Below, one piece after another: positions 36,785 to 46,900 of a DNA stretch of 64,000 bases (position 1 is its first letter; each line of letters opens with the position of its first letter). A program made the translations under genes and the position numbers. The notes under the pieces were generated by a model that was not told where the DNA came from, did not search any database, and saw only the letters and a program-made list of their open reading frames with translations. The DNA is from Ktedonospora formicarum (GTDB taxonomy: Bacteria; Chloroflexota; Ktedonobacteria; Ktedonobacterales; Ktedonobacteraceae): positions 1 through 64,000 of the forward strand of contig NZ_BNJF01000001.1 in the NCBI RefSeq assembly GCF_016587355.1, in the 5' to 3' direction.

Positions 36785-37098
36785 GTGACCATCGGGATAT
36801 TTGCCCTTCTTTCATTAAGAAGGTATGAGCTGGTGTAGAATTGTTTTGCGCTAAAAAGCTATATTTAGATAAAAATATTTAAAAACTGTGATTGCGCTTT
36901 ATAGCGTAGTTTAAGGGCCAATTGGGGAGAGCATAGAGAGATGTTGGCAGCAAATGGGGCTTTTTGTGGGTGACAGCTAAAGTTGACAGCCAAGGCGGTG
37001 GACAACAAAAGACATCCAGACTATGGGTTGGATGAAGTAGTCTGGAATGCGCACGCAGTAGACAATGGTGGACATGAGTAGACAGTTACTTGCAATTC
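36785..37098. repeat. ~315-bp direct repeat with phased GACA motifs, copy A
   Basis: This is the same-orientation partner of 48280-48597. Conserved islands are GTGACCATCGGGATATT, then GGCTTTTTGTGGGTGACAGC, GTTGACAGCCAAGGCGGTGG, ATGCGCACGCAGTAGACA and GAGTAGACAG...TTGCAATTC, separated by variable sequence. GACA recurs on the plus strand at 36972, 36985, 37001, 37011, 37061, 37071 and 37081; the last three are exactly 10 bp apart. It ends ~150 bases before the PAS histidine kinase gene. Confidence 0.75.
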
Positions 37099-37245
37099 AC
37101 CAGGAACCAATCGTCCAGCTTGCTTGTTGCTTGATAATAGCGTAGTATTCAATAGCCTTCTTCTAAATGTCTTCTTGAGGTCAGAGACGGTACGCATCTT
37201 CGCTGCCAGAGATGGGTGCATGGGTAAGGGAGGTTGACCACATCT

Positions 37246-39810
37246 ATGTCCAATAGCAAGCCAATCAAGTCTCTCACATCCGTCTCACATGAGACACCTC
37301 TCACGCTGCTTGAGACGTATCCTGGGGCCTTGTTTTTTCTCGATGAGGCTGAGAAGATTGTGTATGCCAATACAAGCACACAGACGATGCTAGGGGTCTC
37401 ACCAGAGACCCTTGTTGGGAACAGCTTTTGGTGCAACGTTCCCCAACTGGTCAGCCCTTCGCTCTATCTGGCTGTCCAGAAGACGAAACAGACCCGGGCA
37501 CCAACTGAAGTGGAGTATGTGTCCCCCGTGACCCAGACCTGGCTGCACGTACAACTCTCTCCAACCGTCAGGGGAATTCTGGTGCAGTTCCACAAGATGG
37601 AAGAGCCGTTGCCCAGTCGGGAGGCGTTTTTCCCCGACCAATACCACGTCACTGATATCCTGGAGAGCATGTATGTGGGAATCGGGTTTCTCACGACTGA
37701 GGGAATCTTGTTGGACATCAATGATGTTCCCTTAGCAGATGCGCAGATCCAACGTGAAGAGGTGATTGGCAAACCATTTGCTGAAACCCCCTGGTGGTCC
37801 TCTTCCCCGACGAGTCAACATCAATTACGCGCTGCCATTGCGCGAGCTAGCAGGGGGGAAACGGTGCGTTTCGAGACGCTGGTTCATCCCAGGGAAGGAA
37901 TGGAGCTTTACCTTGAGGCAGTGATCATTCCCCACAAGGATAGGCACCACTCCGTCGAGTACCTCGTCTATGTCGGGACCGATATCACCGAGCGCAAGCG
38001 CGCCGAAGCAGCAATCCATGCGCTCATCGATGCTCTCCCCCAGTTGGTCTGGACTGGGCGTCCCGACGGATATGTGGATTCGTATAATCAACGCTGGTGT
38101 GATTATACTGGCATAGCTACCGAGCAAGCACAAGGAAATGGGTGGCTACAGTGCATCCATCCCGATGACCAGCAACACATCCTGGCGCTGTGGCAGGATG
38201 CTGTCCAGAACGGTAGGCCGTATGAAGCTGAACAGCGCATGCGCCAGAGCACGACCGGAGCCTACCGCTGGTTCCTGGTCAGAGCTACGCCGTTCAAGGA
38301 TACTCAGGGCACCATCTTCAAATGGTTTGGCACGTGCACTGATATTCATGACAAAAAACGAGCCGAGCAGCAGCTCAAGGAAAGCCGGGAGAGCCTGCGC
38401 GTGCTCGCCGAAACGGTTCCGCAATTCGTATGGATGGTACGACCCGATGGCGCGTATGAGTACAGAAATCAGCGCTTGTACGACTACATCGGGTTCGAGC
38501 TAGAGCAGACACCAAGTGACTGGCAACGAAGCTGCCAGTTCATCCATCCTGAAGATCGTGACCGTACTCGAGAACTCTGGCAGCATGCTCTGGAGACTGG
38601 AGCCATGTTTGAGCACGAAGAGCGTCTCATAAATGCTCAGACAGGGGTGTATCGCTGGTTTTTAACGCGCGCCCTGCCGGTACGTGACGAAGCAGGCCAG
38701 ATTGTCAAGTGGGTTGGCACCAGCACTGATATTGAGGAGCAAAAGCGGACGGAGGCTGCCTTACGAGCGAGTCAGGAGCGGGTGAATGCCTTAATGAACT
38801 CCAGCATTATCGGGATCTTTGTCAGCGAAGACAGCCAGATTGTCGACGTAAACGACACCTTTCTGCGCATGACGGGCTACACCCGCAAAGATCTGCGTGA
38901 AGGAGGCATCAACTGGATGCAGATAACCCCTCCTGAATATCTGGCTCGCACTGTAGAGGCCTATCAGGAACTTTACACTCGGCAGTCAATGACACCCTAT
39001 GAGAAAGAGTACATATGTAAAGATGGGAGCCACCTTCCGGTGCTTGTGGGTGCGATCCTCTTAGAACACCACCCTAATCAATCAATCGGTTTTGTGCTGG
39101 ATAACTCGGCGCGCAAGGAGCTGGAACAACGCAAGGATGCTTTTATCAGCATGGCGAGCCATGAACTCAAGACGCCACTCACTGCCTTAAAGATGCAGAC
39201 TCAACTAGCAAGGAGGCGTCTTGAACGACAGTCCCTGCAGGAGGCTGCCACAGCGCTGGAAATGGTGGAGAAGCCCGTCAAACAACTTGAACGACTTGTC
39301 GAGGAGCTGCTAGATGTCTCCAAAATTCAGGCAGGCAAGCTCGAGTATCGGCAGGAGATGGTAGATCTCGGCGTGTTGTTGCGGGAGGTTGTCGAGACCA
39401 TGCAACAAACTCATTCCAGCCATACAATTGTGGTGCGTGGTACGCTGCATAGCAGCCTGATGGGGGATCGCGACCGATTGGGACAGGTCTTCACCAATCT
39501 GCTGAGCAATGCCATCAAGTATTCCCCCGGCGCGGAGACCATTGAGATGGATCTGAGGGCCTCCGAAGATGCGGTCACGATCCGTGTGCAGGATCATGGT
39601 CTGGGTATTCCGCGTGAGCAGTGCGACAAAATCTTTGACCGGTTCTATCGGGTTGTTGGTCCCCGACAGCGAGCGATCCCTGGTCTGGGCATGGGACTCT
39701 ACATTGTGGCCGAGATCGTCAAGAGCCATGGGGGAATCATCACGGTGGAGAGCGATGTCGGAAAAGGATCGACTTTTACGGTCACCTTTCCCAAAAGGGA
39801 AGATGCCTGA
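37246..39810 (+). CDS. Soluble multi-PAS sensor histidine kinase
   Basis: An 854-residue cytosolic kinase with no membrane segments. Five PAS-type modules are visible in order: LETYPGALFFLDEAEKIVYA (about 15-110), DILESMYVGIGFLTTEGILL (about 130-250), ALIDALPQLVWTGRPDGYVD (about 255-370), VLAETVPQFVWMVRPDGAYE (about 385-495) and LMNSSIIGIFVSEDSQIVDV (about 510-620). Modules 3 and 4 carry the PAC endings YRWFLVRA and YRWFLTRA and look like an internal duplication. HisKA follows (FISMASHELKTPLTALKMQT), then HATPase_c with LLSNAIKYSP, DHGLGIP and PGLGMGLYIVAEIV. PAS domains suggest sensing of redox, light or small ligands. No regulator gene adjoins. GGGAGG lies 12 bases before the ATG; a TTG at 37234 is too close to it. 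Confidence 0.92.
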   Translation: MSNSKPIKSLTSVSHETPLTLLETYPGALFFLDEAEKIVYANTSTQTMLGVSPETLVGNSFWCNVPQLVSPSLYLAVQKTKQTRAPTEVEYVSPVTQTWLHVQLSPTVRGILVQFHKMEEPLPSREAFFPDQYHVTDILESMYVGIGFLTTEGILLDINDVPLADAQIQREEVIGKPFAETPWWSSSPTSQHQLRAAIARASRGETVRFETLVHPREGMELYLEAVIIPHKDRHHSVEYLVYVGTDITERKRAEAAIHALIDALPQLVWTGRPDGYVDSYNQRWCDYTGIATEQAQGNGWLQCIHPDDQQHILALWQDAVQNGRPYEAEQRMRQSTTGAYRWFLVRATPFKDTQGTIFKWFGTCTDIHDKKRAEQQLKESRESLRVLAETVPQFVWMVRPDGAYEYRNQRLYDYIGFELEQTPSDWQRSCQFIHPEDRDRTRELWQHALETGAMFEHEERLINAQTGVYRWFLTRALPVRDEAGQIVKWVGTSTDIEEQKRTEAALRASQERVNALMNSSIIGIFVSEDSQIVDVNDTFLRMTGYTRKDLREGGINWMQITPPEYLARTVEAYQELYTRQSMTPYEKEYICKDGSHLPVLVGAILLEHHPNQSIGFVLDNSARKELEQRKDAFISMASHELKTPLTALKMQTQLARRRLERQSLQEAATALEMVEKPVKQLERLVEELLDVSKIQAGKLEYRQEMVDLGVLLREVVETMQQTHSSHTIVVRGTLHSSLMGDRDRLGQVFTNLLSNAIKYSPGAETIEMDLRASEDAVTIRVQDHGLGIPREQCDKIFDRFYRVVGPRQRAIPGLGMGLYIVAEIVKSHGGIITVESDVGKGSTFTVTFPKREDA

Positions 39811-40099
39811 CAGTGGCAAGCACGCTCCGCACTTTCAGAGTCAACACCCTTCATTTTATTTGTTTCCACCAGGCGTAAAGCTTCTCATTTGAAATCGGCT
39901 GTAAAGGCTCCTTTTGTTTTTTCATAGTTTCCCACTTTCATGGCAAGTATACATGTATTTCGTCTCTCCATGAAAGTGGGATAACGTCATCTGTCAATGC
40001 ATCTCTCTGTGCGCAACAAACGCACATTTGATCATGTTTGCGTAGAGTTTTGATTGCTGTTCTTCTACTCCATATGCAGCACCACATTACCAATCTGTG
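39811..40099. other. Intergenic between convergent genes
   Basis: No gene. An inverted repeat TTTCCCACTTTCATGG / CCATGAAAGTGGGA spans about 39927-39982 (centre near 39955) and could act as a bidirectional terminator between the convergent kinase and TetR-remnant/monooxygenase transcripts. Confidence 0.4.
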
Positions 40100-40297
40100 G
40101 CTGGTTTCCCCGACCTGAAGTATCCTCTGAAGCAACACGGTAAGATCGTCGTCTTTTCCCCTCTGGTTCGTGCCGCGACTGCCTCGATGCTCATCGCATC
40201 AAAACTCTTGTGTGCTGCTATTGGATGGTTGCTGCCAGAATCGTCTCTCGCGCCTGCGAACCGCGAGATCGCCCAACTTTGTGCGAAGGTTGCCCAT
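40100..40297 (-). pseudogene. TetR-family regulator N-terminal fragment
   Basis: Starting at an ATG that follows the monooxygenase stop by one codon, the frame reads GNLRTKLGDLAVRRRETILA ATIQ and a TAG. The signal resumes in a shifted frame with SFDAMSIEAVAARTRGEKTT I. Together these match helices 1-3 of a TetR DNA-binding domain (the RE.IL.AA...F..MSIEAVA.RAGV.KTTIYR pattern). The ligand domain is absent. Its position suggests a lost local repressor of the monooxygenase operon. Confidence 0.55.
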
Positions 40298-42073
40298 CTA
40301 CTTGTGAGTTGCATAGTTTCCCTTGTATTCGGCTCCCTGTGTCTGTGGAAGCACAAAGATCGATCCAAGATAATCGAGCAACGCCGCCTTTCCAGGAGAC
40401 AGGCTGCGAAACCCAATATAGCCATCCGGACGAACCAGGTAGAGTGCCTGTCCTCGTGCTCCATAGCGCCTATGCGCTTCCCCCTCAGGATCAAGTAAGA
40501 TCTTGACACTCTCATCAAGGCCTTGTATTGGCAGGCTGGTATTGAGAATGAGCAGCGGCTTGACCTCTTCACCAACGCTGCCCAGATGGATCTTGACGTG
40601 CTGTGCCACGTCGAGAAGTGGCAGGATGGGGCTTTTGTTACGCTCAGATACTCCACCACTAAAGAGCAAAAGGTGCCAGCGGGTTCCTCGCATCTGTTGG
40701 AAGAGGCTGGTCGCATGCTGTTCAGCTGTCCGTAGATACGCTATATCTGGCGCTCGATCGCCTGCCTGTGGCGCGAAGCGAAACGCGAGCCTGTCCCATC
40801 GTGCCCGGAGGTGCTCGGACGAGAACAGGGTCTCTTGCGCTGCTGTGTCGTCGAAATGGGAGAGCGAAGAGGTGCGATAGGTGAGATCTAGCTGTGCCCC
40901 TCGCTGCGTGGCCTTGCGCTGCAGCAGAGGAAGACCCATCAAGGGCAGCACCAGACGATCACGAAGCAAACGCAGAGCCGCATTCCCTCCCAGCAACACG
41001 CCAGTATTGGCCTCCGTATCGCGTAAGAGCGCTTCTCCAATGGGTCGTCGCTCCTGCTCGTAGGTATCCAGCAGGGAGGGGGTAGCCTTGCCCTCTAGCA
41101 CCAGCGCCAGCTTCCAGGCCAGGTTATAGGCATCTTGAATACCGGTATTCATCCCTAGCCCACCAGCGGGGCTATGGATATGGGCAGCATCACCAGCGAG
41201 AAAGACGCGCTCCACTCGATAGTGGGTTGCCAGGCGTTGGTTCAGCACAAACATCGACATCCAACTGGGATTGCTCATACGAGTGTGAGCTTCCCCTGTT
41301 CGCTGCTCAAACAAGTGTTGAAAGAGAGCGAGTGACGGTTCTGTCTCCTGCTCCTGGCTCATCTTCGGCGCGGCGACAACCAACTGCCACTTCCCCACCT
41401 CCTCAATGAAGGTCGCCGAGAACAAACCATCGGCATGCACCCAGATGTGTGCCGCTCCATCCCGACTGCGGTCCCAATCCATATCGACTTCGGCAATCAG
41501 CATCAGCCCAGGCAGCGTCTTGCCCTCAAAGGGAAGACCAAGCAGATGGCGTGTGGTACTCCGTCCCCCATCGCAGCCGACAACATAATGGGCACGTACC
41601 TCTGTTGTGGTATCAGGAGTCGCAACGGTCGCAATGACCCCATCTTCCTCCTGACACAGTTGCACGAGCTGCTGACGATACTCGACTGTCCCGCCTAACT
41701 CCTGCAAGTGCTCTCTCAGAAGCCGCTCGACGGTAGGTTGCTGAATAAACCACATAGCCGGGTAGGGTTCATGCTTGAGGGGGGCAAAGGCCATTTCTCC
41801 AATATACCGGTCGCCGTCGTAGAGATACCAGGGAGGCACCTCACGTCCCAGCTTCAACACGCGATCAATAATGCCCATACGATCGAACAGTTCCATCGTT
41901 CGAGGTTGCAGAGCATGAGCCCGCACAATGGTATACGGCTCCTCTCGCTGCTCGATGAGGCAACATCGCACGCCTCGTGCCATTAAAGCGCAGGCGAGCG
42001 TGACGCCGACCGGGCCGGATCCCACGATGAGAACATCGGTATCCCATTGTTGTGCATTTCTCTCCTGTTTCAT
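40298..42073 (-). CDS. FAD-dependent aromatic monooxygenase, second copy
   Basis: A 591-residue group A flavin monooxygenase of the phenol/polyketide hydroxylase type. Motifs: TDVLIVGSGPVGVTLACALM (GxGxxG), YVVGCDGGRSTTRHLLG (DG motif), FLAGDAAHIHSPAGGLGMNT (second FAD motif with GDAAH) and a full C-terminal thioredoxin-like domain (WHLLLFSGGVSE, ending YLVRPDGYIGFR). It would hydroxylate an aromatic substrate with NAD(P)H and O2 in the cytosol. The start at 42073 follows AAGGAAG with 6-base spacing; the frame upstream of it lacks a site. It is 80 residues longer than the monooxygenase at 7.9 kb owing to a complete C-terminal domain. It is distal in a minus-strand run with a membrane protein, an SDR and LuxR regulator 2. 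Confidence 0.93.
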   Translation of the reverse strand: MKQERNAQQWDTDVLIVGSGPVGVTLACALMARGVRCCLIEQREEPYTIVRAHALQPRTMELFDRMGIIDRVLKLGREVPPWYLYDGDRYIGEMAFAPLKHEPYPAMWFIQQPTVERLLREHLQELGGTVEYRQQLVQLCQEEDGVIATVATPDTTTEVRAHYVVGCDGGRSTTRHLLGLPFEGKTLPGLMLIAEVDMDWDRSRDGAAHIWVHADGLFSATFIEEVGKWQLVVAAPKMSQEQETEPSLALFQHLFEQRTGEAHTRMSNPSWMSMFVLNQRLATHYRVERVFLAGDAAHIHSPAGGLGMNTGIQDAYNLAWKLALVLEGKATPSLLDTYEQERRPIGEALLRDTEANTGVLLGGNAALRLLRDRLVLPLMGLPLLQRKATQRGAQLDLTYRTSSLSHFDDTAAQETLFSSEHLRARWDRLAFRFAPQAGDRAPDIAYLRTAEQHATSLFQQMRGTRWHLLLFSGGVSERNKSPILPLLDVAQHVKIHLGSVGEEVKPLLILNTSLPIQGLDESVKILLDPEGEAHRRYGARGQALYLVRPDGYIGFRSLSPGKAALLDYLGSIFVLPQTQGAEYKGNYATHK

Positions 42074-42161
42074 GTGTTTCTTCCTTAGGTCATGTGAAAT
42101 ATAATCATGTGTTCGAAAAACGTTTGCCAGGGAATGTGCTAGCCTCCCCGGACACCTCACC

Positions 42162-42662
42162 CTACCGATTGACCTCAACAGTCAAGACCCATCCCATATA
42201 GAGCGAATAGGGCAATGCAGACAAGATCCCGGGCAAGGTCCAGGCAATCCCGCTCTCTTTGTTGAGCAACAGCAGGACTCCCCCCACCACACATGGTACC
42301 GTGATGAATTGACTCAACAGAATCATGGCAAGTCTGCCATACCATGTCTGACCTTCAGGAAACCCATCCCGATGTGCATGCTTGAACTGATGGATGGTCA
42401 CAATGGCCATCACCATCCAACAGATCAAGCCGATTCCCCCAACTTCAGCCCCCAGCGCTGGAAGCGTCTGCCCTGGGATGAGCATGAATAAGGAGATGAG
42501 GAGCACTTCTACCAGTGTCAGCAGGCTCACCCAGGCTCCTCGCGAGACAATGGTTCTCTCTAACACTTTTTGTAAATTGATCGAGATTCCGACAAAAATG
42601 AGTCCGGCCAGAACCGCAGCGGCTCCTCCCGCTGTCACAAAAAAACTTTCCCACGCGCTCAT
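42162..42662 (-). CDS. Hypothetical membrane protein, about five TM
   Basis: A 166-residue membrane protein from the ATG at 42662 (MSAWESFFVTAGGAAAVLAG). Hydrophobic segments: FFVTAGGAAAVLAGLIFVGI, WVSLLTLVEVLLISLFMLIP, VGGIGLICWMVMAIVTIHQF, LAMILLSQFITVPCVVGGVL and LSALPYSLYMGWVLTVEV. The N-terminal WESFFVTAGGAAAALAGLIFVG pattern is a common unnamed bacterial family that I recognise only by shape. GGGAGATGGGAGAAAG lies 5' of the start. It is between an SDR and the monooxygenase, all minus strand with gaps of about 100 bases, so it is probably co-transcribed. Confidence 0.75.
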   Translation of the reverse strand: MSAWESFFVTAGGAAAVLAGLIFVGISINLQKVLERTIVSRGAWVSLLTLVEVLLISLFMLIPGQTLPALGAEVGGIGLICWMVMAIVTIHQFKHAHRDGFPEGQTWYGRLAMILLSQFITVPCVVGGVLLLLNKESGIAWTLPGILSALPYSLYMGWVLTVEVNR

Positions 42663-42763
42663 ACACTGCTTTCTCCCATCTCCCTGTCTCTTTTCTCGAA
42701 TATTGCTCTCCGTCGTAATCATTTTTCCCAGAGCAGATATATCTTTTCCGCCAACGCCAGTCC

Positions 42764-43552
42764 TCAACGAGGGGGATTGGATTTCAGCGATTTCATCACT
42801 GCATTCGCGAAGACACGGCGCGGCAGCACGCGCCAGATGATGCTCATCATGGTGTTAAACGCCCCAGGAATCGCAAAACTGCGTCCGCGTTCCAGGTTCT
42901 TGAGGGCGAACGCGACCACTTCGTCCGTTGTCATGGTTGGCCCTGGAACTGAAGGGTTGCCCGAGACCTGGGTAAAGTTTGTCTTGACCTCGCCAGGACA
43001 AAGTGCCAGCACGCGGACGCCGTCATCCTTGTACTCAGCCGCTAAGGTCTCTGAGAACGAGAGAACGAAGGATTTGGAGGCCGGATAGACAGCCATATAG
43101 GGGATCGACGCAAAGGCTGAGATGGAGGCAAGGTTGATAATAGCCCCCTCACCGCGTGCAGCCATGCCGGGAAGAAAAGCACGGGTCATGTCAACGACAC
43201 TCGTCACATTGACCATCACCTGCGCATGATGCCGCTGCGGGTCTACATCCGTAAAGTGACCATAGGAGCCAAAACCCGCATTGTTCACAAGCATGTCGAC
43301 CACGAGCCCACGTGCCTGCACTTCGTGTGCAATAGCTGAAGCGGCATATTCCTGGCTCAGATCAGCAGGAATGACCTCGGCACGCACCCTATAAGTATCA
43401 GCAAGCTTCTGTGCAAGCTCACGCAGACGTGGCTCTGTGCGTGCTATGAGAATGACATGCATTCCACGCGCCGCCAACGCATGAGCAAAGGCTTCCCCAA
43501 TGCCCGATGACGCTCCTGTAATCAATGCCGTTTTTCCTGCATAGGTATACAT
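42764..43552 (-). CDS. Short-chain dehydrogenase/reductase (DltE-like)
   Basis: A 262-residue SDR with all catalytic features: TALITGASSGIGEAFAHALA (cofactor), LVNNAGFGSYGHF, IINLASISAFASIP (Ser) and YMAVYPASKSFVLSFSETLA (Tyr and Lys in YPASK), followed by VLALCPGEVKTNF. The C-terminus has a basic amphipathic helix (IIWRVLPRRVFANAVMKSLK), as in membrane-associated acyl or keto reductases of the DltE/YqjQ subgroup. AAGGAG lies 7 bases before the ATG at 43552; the upstream extension to 43588 has no site. It follows LuxR regulator 2 on the same strand after ~430 bases and probably belongs to its regulon. Substrate unknown. Confidence 0.93.
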   Translation of the reverse strand: MYTYAGKTALITGASSGIGEAFAHALAARGMHVILIARTEPRLRELAQKLADTYRVRAEVIPADLSQEYAASAIAHEVQARGLVVDMLVNNAGFGSYGHFTDVDPQRHHAQVMVNVTSVVDMTRAFLPGMAARGEGAIINLASISAFASIPYMAVYPASKSFVLSFSETLAAEYKDDGVRVLALCPGEVKTNFTQVSGNPSVPGPTMTTDEVVAFALKNLERGRSFAIPGAFNTMMSIIWRVLPRRVFANAVMKSLKSNPPR

Positions 43553-43980
43553 CAATATCTCCTTGTTTTTCTGTTGAGAGTATTCCAATTCTTGAGGAGT
43601 TCTCCTTCTGTTTTGGTGTTGCGCGAAAGCGTGTGATGTGCGACACCTTTATTGTTCTCCCTGGATCGGTGGAAGCTCGTCTGCCTCAAGGGAGAGCAGG
43701 ACGAGGCTACGAATCTTGAACAGAACCCGGTAGAGCGCTGCTTGATCGACCAGCGCTTCGCACGGCATCGTTTTCTCAGGGTCTATCAGGAGCAATCTGA
43801 AGATTTTCGAACTATTCCTGCCAAGACGAGTCCAGGTATCCTTTGATGGATATGCGATATCGTCTGGTGCGCGCTTCCTCCTTCGTGCTCGAACGCTTGG
43901 AGTATACTGCGCTGGTGGGTGAGTTGCCCTCATCCAATGGAATGATTGGGCGTGGGTGAAGGGAAAAGAAGGTGAGAGGA
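43553..43980. other. Intergenic between LuxR regulator 2 and the SDR
   Basis: No supported gene on either strand; two ~65-95 codon frames (minus 43649-43933, plus 43652-43846) lack ribosome binding sites. The SDR promoter is expected here. No TTACCTAA element was seen. Confidence 0.35.
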
Positions 43981-46900
43981 TCAGGAAGAGGAGGGCAGAG
44001 ACAAGCGCCGCGCGAGCTCACCAGCTTCGAACCGGTTACGGACACCCAGCTTGCGATAGATATTCTGGACATGGGTTTTTACGGTATTGACTGAGATCAC
44101 CAGTTCCTGTGCGATGTCTGTATTGCGCAATCCAGCTCCCAGCAGTCGCAGCACGCGCTGTTCTTGCAGCGAGAGAGGTTCAACAAAGGAAGCAGGCCCA
44201 GAAGTGGAGAAAACAGTATGAGATGGATGTTCCAGTCCATGTGTCGGAGCCTCAGTACGCAAAATAGTTTGAACATACAAACGTAATACCTGACCCTGGA
44301 TAGCTGGCAGGAGCGAGCGCAAGAGACGTACTAGCGGCTTTCCTTCATTGAGGAAGAGACGGAGAAAACCCTCACGCTGTGCTTGAGAAAGCACTTCAAC
44401 AACCTGCTGCCGAGCTTGCTGCTCCTGTTTACAGGCGGCATATGCTTGTGCGAGTAAGAGCTGAATCTCCAGGGCTGCGTACTGATGCAGATGAGCCTTC
44501 GCCAGAGGAAGCAGGCGTGCAAACTGCTCTAACGCAGCCTTGCCCTTTCCCTGCGCGAGCCACAGGCGCCCCCACCGGACCTGTTCTCCCAGCTGTTCCG
44601 TGAAAGAGAAACACTCGCTGTTTTGAGCCTGGAAATCCAGACGCTCCTGTACTGTCAACAGATCGCCAGTCGCTATCCTCAACCGCCCTTGCCAATCGTG
44701 GAGGCGGGAAAGTAGCCAGAAGCTTTCAGGTGTCCATGTTCTTTTCAGCTCATAGTCTGAGCAGGGGGAGCCAAATTGCCCGCCTATCTCTGGGTCAGCC
44801 AGAAGGGTGGTCACACGTTGGAGGGCAAGGGCAGGCTCGTTTCGTGCATACTCAAGGAGCGCAAACTGCAACTCTGCCCGGGCAACGAGTTCCGTTCTCT
44901 GTGGACGGACCTGCTGTGCCAGTTCTAATGCTTCGCGTGCTTGCTGCTCTGCTCCTGTAAGATCGTTCCATTCATAGGCCAGCCAGGCCAGCTCAAGCAG
45001 CGCATCTGCGGCCTGCACGTCGTCAAAAAGCTTTCTGGCATGAGAGAGCACCTGACTATGATATTGCTTTGCCTGCGAGAGTTGGCCCTGGATCAAATGG
45101 ATCTTCCCTAGCGTCGAACAGATAGCGACCGTGAGATGGGTGTTACCAGGAGAGACGCTGTCTTTCTGTGCCTGGAGAAGAAGTTGTCGAGATTCGCTGA
45201 CCTGTCCCATGTGGAGCTTTTCTATTCCCACAATGAGCAGACAGGTCGCACGCCACATGAGGAGGGGGTGATCCAATGCTTTCTTCAGAGGAAGGAAGAC
45301 CAGTGCCTGTTGGGCAGAGGTCACCAGAGAGGAAAATGGTTTCTGATCTAACATGTCACTCAACACGCGGAAGGCCCAGATAGCTCCGATCCAGGAGCGT
45401 ATTCCCTGGTTTTGCCAACCTTCCTCGGCCATCTGCAGCAGCGTTTGGATACGCGAGCGTTCTACAAGCGAAAGCAGAGCTGCCTCGGACACTGTACTCC
45501 CAGTCTGAGCAAAGCGGAGCTCTACCGGATAGCGGAGTTCGATAGCAAGAAGGAGGCAAAGCATCGGGTGGTGTTGCAACACCACGTCTGGAAGGTGCTC
45601 TAACCACCGCCGCATCGTGTAGGGTTCATTGAAATCTCTCTGCGCGTTGAGCTGCTCGATCAGCTTGGCCATTCGCTCGACATCGCGTGCCTGCCAGGCG
45701 GCCTCTATGGCCTCTGCGAGGAGTGCCTCTTGCTCGTACCAGATGCTAGCTCGCAGCGAACCGGCTCGCAGTGCTTCTTCACCCAGGTGACGGCTGGCTT
45801 CACGGCGCATTGCCTTCGCAAAGAGTGGATGATAGCGATACCACTCTCCTGGCCCTTCGAGCGTTTCCAGAAAGAGACCAGCTCGCTCGATGGTTTTCAA
45901 CTGCGTGCTACTTCCCTCACATCCAGTGACGGCATCACAAAGGGGACCACAGAGGCAGCTGAGCACGCTGGTCTGTAAGAGGAAGCGTTGCACCGTGTCT
46001 TCCTGCGCCTCTAAAATCTCAGTCGCAAAGTAATCGAATAGAGAGCGATGAAGGGAGGAGAAGTCATCACGCTGGTCGCCAGATAAAAGATGCATCTGCT
46101 CGACAGCTTGCGAGGTCTGCCATCTGGAGAGCGTCAAGCAGAGCAAACGAAGTCCGGCTGCCCAACCTTGCAGAGAAGTGTCAAGCTCTTTGAACGCCGC
46201 CTCTGAAAGAGCGATTGGAAGCGCCCGCTGGAGAAAAACCGCCGTCTCTTCAGAGGAGAAACGCAGATCGGCTCCATGCATCTCATAAAGTTCTCCTCTT
46301 GCACGCCATCGCAAAAGAGGGAGGTCTGGCTCAGCTCGCGAGAGCAGCACCACATGAACTGTTTTCGGCAGGTGGTCTATGAAAAAAGCCAGCGTCTTGT
46401 GAAGAGAAGGCTCAGTGATAACATGATAATCGTCTAGAATAAGCAGCCCTCCACAGGATGGCTCAGCGAGAAGATTAAGCAGGTGTGTCAGAGCGATCTC
46501 CAGCGGCGGCCTATCGAAGAGAAAAGAGGTGTCCGCGGCAAGTAGTGAGAGCGCCGTCTGCCCCTGCTCTGGCCCCAAAAGCCTCTGACAGGCCGTTATC
46601 ACAGAGCGCCAGAAGCGGAAAGGGTCGTTGTCACCAGCATCGAGGGAAATCCAGGAAGCTACAGGAAAAGCTGGTGGTGATGGTACCGTGGTGAGCCACT
46701 GATTAACCAGCGTGGTTTTTCCAAAGCCAGCCGGGGCCTGCAGCAAGGAAAGTTTGTGCATCAGGCTATTATTCAGTCGAGTGAGCAAGCGAGAGCGCTC
46801 AATCAGCAAGGCTGGAAGCTGGGGAGGATGCAATTTGGTTGAGAGCAGTGGAGCCGGAACCAGGGCTATCTCATGGTTTGGGGTTACGTGATTTGCTCTC

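Noticed and set aside
36177..36815. 212-codon minus-strand open frame
   Set aside because: It runs straight through a 21-bp perfect hairpin, has Cys/His-rich random composition and no known motif. Only its first ten codons are shared with repeat copy B, as part of the DNA repeat.
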